DNA from: an uncultured Rhodanobacter sp.
GTDB lineage: Bacteria; Pseudomonadota; Gammaproteobacteria; Xanthomonadales; Rhodanobacteraceae
Assembly (NCBI GenBank): GCA_903827735.1
Contig: CAIKJM010000685.1
Span: 1-5,680, forward strand
DNA length: 5,680 nt
Direction of reading: 5' to 3'
Within the stretch, counting starts at the first letter, position 1. Each line of letters opens with the position of its first letter. The translations under genes were made by a program, and so were the position numbers. The notes under the pieces are model-generated. The model worked only from the letters and a program-made list of their open reading frames with translations. It was not told the DNA's origin and ran no database searches. Positions 1 to 5,680 of this stretch are shown piece by piece.

Positions 1-1157
1 GCTTCGGCTATGCCCAGGGCGCGCTGGCGGAGGACCGCGCTCGCGTGCTGATCGAGCAGTCCGTACGTCCGATGGATCAGGTGTTTCGTGCCGGCGACGA
101 CAGCTTCGCGCTGATCCTGCCCGGCATGCGCCACCAAAACCATACCCTGCTGGCCGCCACGCGGCTGATCCGTGCTTTCGAGCTGCCCATGAATACCGGC
201 AACATGCCGTGGCACGGTCATGCACTGATGGGCATTGCGCTATACCCCCAAGACGGGGACGACGCCGACACCCTGTGCCGGCACGCGGAGATAGCGCTTG
301 ACGAGGCCTTGCGCCGCGGCGACCAGTACGCGTTTTACCAGGCACAGGACAAGCAGATCGAGATCGTCCACGAAGAGCTGCGTGATGCGATCGACACCAA
401 TCGTCTGCGCGCGTATTTTCAGCCCGTGTGGGACCTGCAGCGCCTGCGCGTAGCCGGCGTCGAATCGCTGGCGCGCTGGACCAGCGAGCAGCATGGCGAG
501 GTGTCGCCGGCCAACTTCGTACCCTTTGCCGAACAGAGCGACCTGATTTCGGCGCTGACCCGCTGGAGCATCAACGCTACTTTGCGCCACGCGGCGCCAT
601 TGCGCGGTGTGCACGGTTTGACCTTCGCAATCAATTTTTCGCCGCGCGTGTTTTCCAAACCCGGCATCGTCGAGCAACTGATGGATGCGCTGGACATCTG
701 GGGCGTGGCGCCGACCAGCGTCATCGCCGAGGTGACCGAAACCGCGCTGGTCAACGATCTGGAGCTGAGCCTGCGGGTGCTCGCGCGCCTGCGCGATCGC
801 GGCGTGGGCATAGCCATCGACGACTTCGGCACCGGCTACGCCTCCATCGCCTATTTGCGCAAATTTCCCGCGACCGAACTGAAGATCGACCAGTCGCTGA
901 TCGCCGATATGCGCGACGACGTACAGACGGCCAAACTGGTTCGCGCGGTGGTCAACATGTCCCACCACATGGATCTGACCGTGGTCGCCGAGGGCGTGGA
1001 AGATCAGGCCACACAGGATCTACTAGCCGACATGGGATGCGACTACGGCCAGGGCTATCACTTGGGACGACCGGAGCCGGCGGCCGATTTCGTGGCGCGC
1101 TTTAAGGCGATGCCAAACCCATCAGCTTCGAAACTACCGGCGTCGGACGACGTATGA
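1..1157 (+). CDS. GGDEF/EAL-domain cyclic-di-GMP phosphodiesterase, 5' end missing
   Basis: This is the C-terminal part of a c-di-GMP turnover protein. The reading frame is open from base 3, so the true start and any sensor domains lie to the left. The GGDEF domain is degenerate: the signature at 93-107 reads GDDSF in place of GGDEF, losing the second Gly and the Glu, so cyclase activity is unlikely. The EAL domain starts near base 380 and looks intact. It has ESLAR (462-476), the Asn of NFS (633), both Glu of EVTE (729, 738), the DDFGTGY loop (819-839), the Lys of KID (882), the Glu of AEGVE (990) and the Gln of GQGY (1050). These are the metal- and substrate-binding positions of active EAL phosphodiesterases, which hydrolyse c-di-GMP to pGpG. 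The inference is a cytoplasmic-facing phosphodiesterase whose GGDEF module is regulatory, perhaps GTP-binding. Family assignment is firm. The signal sensed and the output controlled are unknown. Confidence 0.95.
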   Translation, partial: FGYAQGALAEDRARVLIEQSVRPMDQVFRAGDDSFALILPGMRHQNHTLLAATRLIRAFELPMNTGNMPWHGHALMGIALYPQDGDDADTLCRHAEIALDEALRRGDQYAFYQAQDKQIEIVHEELRDAIDTNRLRAYFQPVWDLQRLRVAGVESLARWTSEQHGEVSPANFVPFAEQSDLISALTRWSINATLRHAAPLRGVHGLTFAINFSPRVFSKPGIVEQLMDALDIWGVAPTSVIAEVTETALVNDLELSLRVLARLRDRGVGIAIDDFGTGYASIAYLRKFPATELKIDQSLIADMRDDVQTAKLVRAVVNMSHHMDLTVVAEGVEDQATQDLLADMGCDYGQGYHLGRPEPAADFVARFKAMPNPSASKLPASDDV

Positions 1158-1205
1158 GCCGACGCGCCGCTTGCAAGATCGGCCCAACGTGTCGCGACTC
1201 GTCCC

Positions 1206-1973
1206 GTGGCCATCGCTGAGGCGCGTCGCTTCGGCTTCGCGCTGGAGCGCGTAAGCAAGCGCTATGGCGCGGTAGCCGCGCTCAAACACGTCGATATCGA
1301 TTTTGCCGCGGGCAGCACTACCGCCTTGATCGGCAGCAGCGGCTCGGGCAAGTCGACCGTGCTGCGCCTGCTGCTGGGGCTGGACTATCCGGACGAGGGT
1401 ACGGTTCGCGTCGACGGCCAGCCGTTCGATCCGTCCAAGGTGCTTGAACTGCGGCGGCGCGTTGGATACGTAATCCAGGAAGGCGGACTGTTCCCGCACC
1501 TGACCGTGTCCGGCAATCTGGCTCTGCTGCCGCGTCATCTCGGCTGGAGCGTGCAAAAAGCGCGGCAGCGCGCTGAAGAATTGGCAACGCTGACTCATCT
1601 CCCGCTCGACGTGCTCGAGCGCTATCCCGCTGAACTTTCCGGCGGACAGCGCCAGCGCGTGGCGCTGATGCGCGCGCTGATGGCCGATCCCGATGCGCTG
1701 CTGCTGGACGAACCGCTGGGCGCGCTCGATCCCATCGTGCGGCACGAGCTGCAGGACGAGCTCAAGCGCATTTTTGCGCAGCTCGGCAAGACGGTAATCA
1801 TCGTCACGCACGACCTGGCCGAAGCGGCCTGGTTCGCCGAACGGCTCGTGCTGATGCGCGACGGTACCGTCGTACAGGACGGCGCGCTGCAGGATCTGCT
1901 GGAACGCCCCACCGATCCTTTCGTGACCCGCTTTGTCGAAGCGCAGCGTCGCCTGCCCGAGGTGCGTTCGTGA
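1206..1973 (+). CDS. ABC transporter ATP-binding protein, osmoprotectant (glycine betaine/choline) type
   Basis: This is the cytoplasmic ATPase of an importer, 255 aa. All ABC motifs are present: Walker A GSSGSGKST (43-51, Lys49), Q-loop Gln91 in the sequence VIQEGGLFPH, signature LSGGQRQR (144-151), Walker B LLLDEP (165-170, Glu169), D-loop GALD (172-175) and switch His202. The substrate class comes from the fused binding/permease gene that overlaps its end and from similarity to OpuCA/YehX/OsmV ATPases. The protein stops soon after the ABC core, without the C-terminal CBS pair that OpuA- and ProV-type ATPases use for ionic-strength or c-di-AMP control. The start is a GTG at 1206. No ATG, GTG or TTG lies between the frame's upstream stop (1155) and this codon, and about ten residues before the first conserved strand is normal for the family. 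I see no clear Shine-Dalgarno sequence for it, so it may depend on translation from upstream. Confidence 0.95.
   Translation: MAIAEARRFGFALERVSKRYGAVAALKHVDIDFAAGSTTALIGSSGSGKSTVLRLLLGLDYPDEGTVRVDGQPFDPSKVLELRRRVGYVIQEGGLFPHLTVSGNLALLPRHLGWSVQKARQRAEELATLTHLPLDVLERYPAELSGGQRQRVALMRALMADPDALLLDEPLGALDPIVRHELQDELKRIFAQLGKTVIIVTHDLAEAAWFAERLVLMRDGTVVQDGALQDLLERPTDPFVTRFVEAQRRLPEVRS
1959..1962 (+). promoter_or_regulatory. Ribosome binding site for the fused binding protein/permease
   Basis: GAGG lies inside the last codons of the ATPase gene, seven bases before GTG 1970. It decides the start in favour of GTG 1970 over the in-frame ATG at 1982, which would have a spacing of 19 bases. The GTGA overlap together with this site points to translational coupling of the ATPase and the membrane protein. 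Confidence 0.6.
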
Positions 1974-3460
1974 GTCGCACGATGGGTCGGTGCCTGATGC
2001 TGCTGGCGCTGCTCGTGCCCGTATTGGCGCAGTCGATGCCAGTGCGCATCGGCTCGAAGGTGTTTACCGAATCAGTCATCCTGGGCGAACTGGCCAAGGC
2101 CACCGCGCAGCAGGCCGGTGTCGATGCCGTGCATCAGCGCGAGCTAGGTGGCACCAGCGTGCTGTGGAAGGCCCTGCTACAGGGCGATATCGACGTCTAT
2201 TCGGAATACACCGGCACCATCACGCACGAGCTGCTGAAAAACGTGGCACCCGATGCCGACATCCCCACCCTGCGCGCGCAACTGCAGCCGCTGGGCATCG
2301 GCATCACCGATTCGCTGGGCTTCAACAACACCTACGCAGTGGGCATGCTGGCGGACAAGGCGGCTCAACTGCACATCAGCCGCCTGTCCGATCTGGTCGC
2401 GCATCCCGAGCTGCGCTTCGGCTTTTCCAATGAGTTCATCGACCGAGCGGACGGCTGGCCGGGCATTCGCCAGCGCTACGGATTGCCGCAGACGCAGGTG
2501 CGCGGACTCGACCACGCGCTGTCGTATCGCGCGGTCGCCAGCGGCGCGGTTGACGCGATCGACCTCTACAGCACGGACGCAGAGATCCCCTACTACTATC
2601 TGCTTACGCTGGACGACGATAAGCACTACTTTCCGCGCTACGAGGCGGTCTACCTCTACCGGCTGGCGCTTGTGCAAAGCGCGCCGCGCTTCGTGAATTC
2701 GCTGCAAAAGCTCGCCGGCCGCATCGACGAAAACACCATGCGGCAGATGAATGCCAAGGTGAAGCTGAAGGGCATGAAAGAGAACGTCGTGGTCGCCGCG
2801 TTTCTTGGCATCCAGCCCGATACCAGCGCCGACAAGGGACTCGCCGCGCGATTGCTGCAGACGAGCATCGAGCACATCAAGCTGGTGATGCTGTCGCTGG
2901 GTCTGGCCGTGCTGCTGGCGATTCCGCTGGGCGTTCTGGCGGCGCGGTTGAAGCGATTGGGCCAGGTGGTGATCGGGCTGACCGGTATTCTGCAAACGGT
3001 ACCGTCGCTGGCGATGTTCGTCTTCATGATTCCCGTTTTCGGCATTGGCACGTGGCCGGCCATTGCCGCGCTGTTCCTCTACAGCCTGCTGCCTATCGTC
3101 CGGAACACGCACGCGGGGCTGGTCGGCATTGCGCCGGAACTGCGCGAATCGGCCGCGGCCATGGGCCTGCCGCGCGGCGTGCGGCTGCGCCGGATCGAAC
3201 TGCCGCTGGCAACCCGTTCCATCCTCGCTGGCATCAAGACCGCGGCGGTGATCAACGTGGGTACGGCCACGCTGGCCGCGCTGATCGGCGCCGGCGGCTA
3301 CGGCCAGCCGATACTCACCGGTATCCGGCTGGACAACATCAGCCTTATTCTCGAGGGGGCAATTCCTGCGGCGATTCTGGCGCTGCTGGCGCAAGGCGTC
3401 TTCGAGGGCATCGAGCGCTGGCTGACCCCGCGCGGGCTGAGGCTGCAGGCGCGGCAGTAG
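1970..3460 (+). CDS. Fused substrate-binding protein and permease of an osmoprotectant ABC importer
   Basis: One 496-aa protein carries both the binding and the membrane subunits of the importer. Residues 1-20 form a Sec signal peptide, with likely cleavage after VLA (18-20). Residues about 24-285 match the OpuAC-type binding domain of the OpuCC/YehZ/OsmX branch: GSKVFTES (28-35), DVYSEYTGT (75-83), GFNNTY (117-122), DLYSTDAEI (198-206) and DDDKHYFPRYEAV (215-227). The conserved Tyr residues there could form the aromatic cage that holds a quaternary ammonium group; this is inferred. Residues about 303-480 form a BPD_transp_1 permease with five hydrophobic segments (about 303-327, 333-357, 361-381, 418-445, 459-480) and an EAA coupling loop at 390-412 (ELRESAAAMG...IELP). 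Start GTG 1970 overlaps the ATPase stop (GTGA) and has GAGG seven bases upstream; ATG 1982 is too far from that site. The exact substrate (betaine, choline, carnitine or another) cannot be read from sequence. Confidence 0.93.
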   Translation: MSRTMGRCLMLLALLVPVLAQSMPVRIGSKVFTESVILGELAKATAQQAGVDAVHQRELGGTSVLWKALLQGDIDVYSEYTGTITHELLKNVAPDADIPTLRAQLQPLGIGITDSLGFNNTYAVGMLADKAAQLHISRLSDLVAHPELRFGFSNEFIDRADGWPGIRQRYGLPQTQVRGLDHALSYRAVASGAVDAIDLYSTDAEIPYYYLLTLDDDKHYFPRYEAVYLYRLALVQSAPRFVNSLQKLAGRIDENTMRQMNAKVKLKGMKENVVVAAFLGIQPDTSADKGLAARLLQTSIEHIKLVMLSLGLAVLLAIPLGVLAARLKRLGQVVIGLTGILQTVPSLAMFVFMIPVFGIGTWPAIAALFLYSLLPIVRNTHAGLVGIAPELRESAAAMGLPRGVRLRRIELPLATRSILAGIKTAAVINVGTATLAALIGAGGYGQPILTGIRLDNISLILEGAIPAAILALLAQGVFEGIERWLTPRGLRLQARQ

Positions 3461-3540
3461 TTGCAACGTGCGCTGTTGTCGCAGGCCGGCCGCGTGGCGA
3501 AACCGGCACGTCGCGCATGCGACCATCGGGTATTCGCATC

Positions 3541-3544
3541 AAGG
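3541..3544 (+). promoter_or_regulatory. Probable ribosome binding site for the renalase-like gene
   Basis: AAGG lies eight bases before ATG 3553. It is short but well placed. The competing in-frame ATG at 3517 has only GC-rich sequence without a purine tract in front of it, so this site supports 3553 as the start. Confidence 0.45.
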
Positions 3545-3552
3545 TTCAACGC

Positions 3553-4545
3553 ATGCAGCACGACCGTAAAACCCACTCGCCGCGCATCGCCATCATCGGA
3601 GCCGGTATGGCCGGCATCAGCTGCGCACACGCGCTGCAGCAGCGCGATTTCGCCGTCACGCTATTCGATAAAAGCCGCGGCATCGGCGGCCGTCTCGCCA
3701 CGCGACGCATCGAAGGCGGCGACAGCTTCGACCATGGCGCGCAGTACATCACCACGCGCTCGGCCGATTTCAGCGCTTTAATCGACAGGCTTCGACACGA
3801 CGGCGCTGCCGACGAATGGCAGCCGCGCCTGGGCACCGACGGGGCGCATCACCCGTGGTTTGTCGGTACGCCCGGCATGAGTGCGCTGCTGAAACCGCTG
3901 GCGGAAAAGCTCGACATCCGCCTCAGCACCACAGTGAGCACGCTGGAGCGAAGCGGAAATGCCTGGCAGCTGCAGACGGCCGATGGCGCACTGTTCGAAT
4001 CCTTCGACGTGGTGATCAGCACCGCGCCACCCGTGCAAACGCGTGCGCTTTTTGCAGACGACACGTTAATGCAAACCTCGCTCGATGCGGTACGCATGGC
4101 GCCGTGCTGGACCTTGATGATCACGTTTGCCGCGCCGCTCGCTGTGGACTTCGACGCGCGCCGTTTCGACACTGGCGCCATCTCCTGGCTGGCACGGCAG
4201 GCGTCACGGCCTGAGCACGGCGGGAGTCGCCACGCCTGGGTGGTTCATGCGGGTGCCGAGTGGAGCGCCGAGCATCTGGAGCTGACGCCCGAGCAGGCGG
4301 CAGGAGCGATGCAGCGGGAGCTGGCTCGCGCCGTTGGTCAGGCATTGCCAGACACTATCGTCGCCCAGGCACACCGCTGGCGCTACGCGATGACCACGCA
4401 GGCGCTTGGCCAGCCTTTTCTCACCAACACCGATCGCAGCCTGTTCGCCGGCGGCGACTGGTGCCTTGGCGCGAGCGTGGAGTGCGCGTATCGGAGCGGT
4501 GTGGCGATCGCCGAAGCCGTCTCGAAGAGGCTGCGCACCGACTGA
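3553..4545 (+). CDS. Renalase-like FAD-dependent oxidoreductase
   Basis: This is a 330-aa flavoprotein of the renalase/amine-oxidase fold. The N-terminal Rossmann motif is IAIIGAGMAG (12-21), and Asp39 at the end of the second strand is placed to bind the FAD ribose. There follows the motif typical of renalase-like proteins, FDKSRGIGGRLATRR (38-52), then FDHGAQY (59-65). Near the C terminus, FAGGDWCLGASVE (298-310) is the second FAD contact. Length fits the family, whose human member is about 340 aa. The characterised Pseudomonas enzyme oxidises 2- and 6-dihydro isomers of NAD(P)H back to NAD(P)+, giving H2O2; the same role here is inferred from similarity only. No signal peptide or membrane segment is seen, so it is probably cytoplasmic. 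ATG 3553 is chosen because AAGG sits eight bases upstream and the Rossmann strand follows closely. In-frame ATG 3517 lacks such a site. It lies 92 bp after the transporter and may be read through from it. Confidence 0.88.
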   Translation: MQHDRKTHSPRIAIIGAGMAGISCAHALQQRDFAVTLFDKSRGIGGRLATRRIEGGDSFDHGAQYITTRSADFSALIDRLRHDGAADEWQPRLGTDGAHHPWFVGTPGMSALLKPLAEKLDIRLSTTVSTLERSGNAWQLQTADGALFESFDVVISTAPPVQTRALFADDTLMQTSLDAVRMAPCWTLMITFAAPLAVDFDARRFDTGAISWLARQASRPEHGGSRHAWVVHAGAEWSAEHLELTPEQAAGAMQRELARAVGQALPDTIVAQAHRWRYAMTTQALGQPFLTNTDRSLFAGGDWCLGASVECAYRSGVAIAEAVSKRLRTD

Positions 4546-4625
4546 GCTAGCGGCCGCACGACTTTTATTCTGTCTGACGAAACAGCGAATACCGCGGCAA
4601 ATGGCCGTCCAAATATCGCTGTCGG

Positions 4626-4655
4626 TTGACAATCCGTACCGCTCGTGTCGACCAT
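4626..4655 (+). promoter_or_regulatory. Possible sigma-70-type promoter ahead of the ATP-grasp gene
   Basis: A perfect -35 consensus TTGACA stands at 4626-4631 in the 142-bp gap before the ATP-grasp gene. The best -10 at an allowed distance is GACCAT (4650-4655, spacer 18), which matches TATAAT at only three of six positions, with no extended -10 TG. It is the only promoter-like sequence I noticed in this gap and would start transcription shortly before ATG 4688. The weak -10 means it may be activator-dependent or a chance match. No other regulatory element stands out in 4546-4687. The NotI-like palindrome GCGGCCGC at 4550 is followed by only a short T-tract and does not make a good terminator. 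Confidence 0.25.
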
Positions 4656-4687
4656 GGGCGTCTGCTTACCTGAAGAATTCATCTCCC

Positions 4688-5620
4688 ATGTCTAAACAGC
4701 CCTCCCTGGCGATCGTTTACGAGCACCCCGAGTGGTTCAAGCCACTGTTCGCCGCGCTGGATCGCCGCGGCGTCGGTTACCAGGCCTTTCCCTTCGAAAA
4801 CCACCAGTTCGACCTTGCCGACAGGCACGCACCGGCACCCGTGGTGTTTAGCCGTTTGGCTATGAGTTCGTTTTTGCGCCAGGACGAGCATCCGATTTTC
4901 TACGCGCAAGCCTTGTACGCGCACTGGGAGTTGAACGGCGCGCATGTGATCAACGGCAGCAAGGCACTGGCCATCGATGCCAACAAGGCTAGGCAGCTGT
5001 CGGTGATCCAGTCGCTGGGGCTGGATATTCCCGCGACCCGCGTGGTGCACAGGCAGGCGGATATCGTGGCGGCCACCGAAGGCCTGCGCTTTCCGGTCAT
5101 CGTGAAGGTGAACATCGGCGGCTCGGGCGCCGGTGTGTCGCGCTATGACAGCGTCGACGAACTGAAGCAGGCCGTGGCGAATGGCAGCACGCCCAAAGGT
5201 ATCGACAGCGTGCTGCTGGTGCAGGAATACGTGCCGGCGAAGGACAAGCACATGGTTCGCATGGAAACGCTGGACGGCAAGTTTCTTTATGCGATCTCGC
5301 TCAATACCGACGGCGGCACGTTCGACCTGTGCCCCGCCGACGTCTGCATGATCGACAAACCCACCGTCACTGTGCAGGAATTCAAGCCCGATGCGCAGGC
5401 GATCAAGGCGGCCGAGGCGATTGCACGCGCGTCGGGGCTGGACATCGGCGGCATCGAATACATGATCGACGAACGCGACGGCGCGCGCCGCTTCTACGAC
5501 ATCAACGGGCTATCCAATTTCGTGGCCGATCCGCTCAACGTGCTGGGCTGGGACCCGCACGAAAAGCTGGTCGACTATCTGATCAACGTGATCGCGTCCA
5601 AGCGGGAGAAGGCAGCATGA
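4688..5620 (+). CDS. RimK-like ATP-grasp ligase of unknown substrate
   Basis: This 310-aa protein has the layout of a RimK/D-Ala-D-Ala-ligase-type ATP-grasp enzyme, which joins a carboxylate to an amine or thiol through an acyl phosphate. Residues about 1-100 are the N-terminal pre-ATP-grasp domain, beginning AIVYEHPEWF. The ATP-binding part has FPVIVKVNIGGSGAG (about 135-149), in which Lys140 should contact ATP and GGSGAG (144-149) forms the flexible loop. VQEYVP (178-183) matches the adenine-binding strand. Glu257 (GGIEYM) and Asn273 (YDINGLSNF) match the magnesium-binding Glu and Asn. The active-site set therefore appears complete. ATG 4688 is chosen because the conserved core starts at once. 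GAAGAA (4672-4677), ten bases upstream, is a weak ribosome site. ATG 4601 would add a 29-residue tail with no family-like character. The stop overlaps the start of the following monooxygenase gene, so the two probably act in one pathway. The substrate cannot be named; similarity to glutamate ligases is general. Confidence 0.88.
   Translation: MSKQPSLAIVYEHPEWFKPLFAALDRRGVGYQAFPFENHQFDLADRHAPAPVVFSRLAMSSFLRQDEHPIFYAQALYAHWELNGAHVINGSKALAIDANKARQLSVIQSLGLDIPATRVVHRQADIVAATEGLRFPVIVKVNIGGSGAGVSRYDSVDELKQAVANGSTPKGIDSVLLVQEYVPAKDKHMVRMETLDGKFLYAISLNTDGGTFDLCPADVCMIDKPTVTVQEFKPDAQAIKAAEAIARASGLDIGGIEYMIDERDGARRFYDINGLSNFVADPLNVLGWDPHEKLVDYLINVIASKREKAA
5605..5612 (+). promoter_or_regulatory. Ribosome binding site for the monooxygenase gene
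   Basis: The purine-rich GGAGAAGG lies within the last codons of the ATP-grasp gene. It contains GGAG eight bases and AAGG four bases before ATG 5617. It is the strongest ribosome binding site in the window and supports 5617 as a real start even though the gene is cut off. Confidence 0.65.
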
Positions 5621-5680
5621 AGTACGGATTCTGGGCCCCGGTATTCGGCGGTTGGCTGCGCAATATCCGCGACGAAAACA
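5617..5680 (+). CDS. Luciferase-like (LLM) flavin-dependent monooxygenase, 3' end missing
   Basis: Only the first 21 residues are in the window, starting MKYGFWAPVFGGWLRN. A short first strand (KYGFW) followed by a P-x-x-GGW-type loop is how bacterial luciferase-like TIM-barrel monooxygenases begin, including SsuD, SfnG and RutA relatives. These use FMNH2 and O2 to oxidise, for example, sulfonates, sulfones or ring amides. The family call rests on this short N terminus from memory of such proteins, and the substrate is unknown. The ATG overlaps the ATP-grasp stop (ATGA) and has a good ribosome binding site, so the pair is translationally coupled. The enzyme would need a flavin reductase, not seen in the window. 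Confidence 0.7.
   Translation, partial: MKYGFWAPVFGGWLRNIRDEN

Noticed and set aside
240..968. Antisense open frame (242 codons) opposite the EAL gene
   Set aside because: No domain or ribosome site is recognisable, and it mirrors conserved EAL motifs on the + strand.
1134..1811. Antisense open frame (225 codons) opposite the ATPase gene
   Set aside because: It runs opposite Walker A, the signature and Walker B of a clear ABC ATPase, and its product resembles no family I know.
3510..3523. Small inverted repeat GTCGC-GCAT-GCGAC in the gap after the transporter
   Set aside because: The stem is only five base pairs and no T-tract follows, so it is not a credible terminator.
2177..3526. Long antisense open frame (449 codons) opposite the fusion gene
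   Set aside because: Its translation is rich in Arg, Gln and His without any recognisable domain, and the opposite strand encodes a clear binding protein/permease. It is a typical GC-rich shadow.
3052..3552. Upstream extension of the renalase-like frame into the permease gene
   Set aside because: The extra residues are low-complexity Ala/Arg/Gly shadow of the permease. The Rossmann motif and ribosome site support a start at 3553.
4550..4570. GCGGCCGC palindrome followed by a short T-rich run after the renalase-like gene
   Set aside because: The palindrome has no loop and the T-run (TTTTATT) is separated from it, so it does not fit a Rho-independent terminator well.
4406..4687. Upstream extension of the ATP-grasp frame into the renalase-like gene
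   Set aside because: It has no ligase-like sequence and overlaps the conserved C terminus of the flavoprotein. ATG 4688 fits the domain start.

Overview
The window is a gene-dense, GC-rich stretch of bacterial chromosome with every supported gene on the + strand. The base composition and gene types (a GGDEF/EAL regulator, a betaine-type ABC importer, a renalase-like flavoprotein, an ATP-grasp ligase) suggest a proteobacterium. A Xanthomonadales/Rhodanobacteraceae-like gammaproteobacterium is my guess from general familiarity; no marker gene in the window proves it.

Layout: (1) 1-1157 is the 3' part of a c-di-GMP signalling protein with a degenerate GGDEF domain (GDDSF) followed by an EAL domain that keeps all the catalytic residues I can check, so it probably degrades c-di-GMP. 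(2) After a 48-bp gap, 1206-3460 holds a two-gene osmoprotectant (glycine betaine/choline/carnitine type) ABC importer. It consists of an ATPase without CBS domains and, overlapping it by 4 bp, a fusion protein with an N-terminal secreted substrate-binding domain followed by the permease domain. (3) After a 92-bp gap, 3553-4545 is a renalase-like FAD-dependent oxidoreductase. (4) After a 142-bp gap containing a consensus -35 hexamer but no good -10, 4688-5620 is a RimK-like ATP-grasp ligase of unknown substrate. (5) Overlapping it by 4 bp, a luciferase-like flavin-dependent monooxygenase begins at 5617 and runs off the right edge.

How they work together: the ATPase and the fusion protein make a complete importer on their own, because two copies of each would supply both permease subunits, both ATPases and the tethered binding domains. 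The ATP-grasp and monooxygenase genes are translationally coupled and form the least understood part of the window. They look like the start of a small biosynthetic or modification operon. The renalase-like gene is probably a stand-alone metabolite-repair or oxidase gene. I see no tRNA, rRNA, CRISPR array, insertion sequence or prophage gene, and no convincing terminator. No stretch longer than 300 bp lacks a gene.
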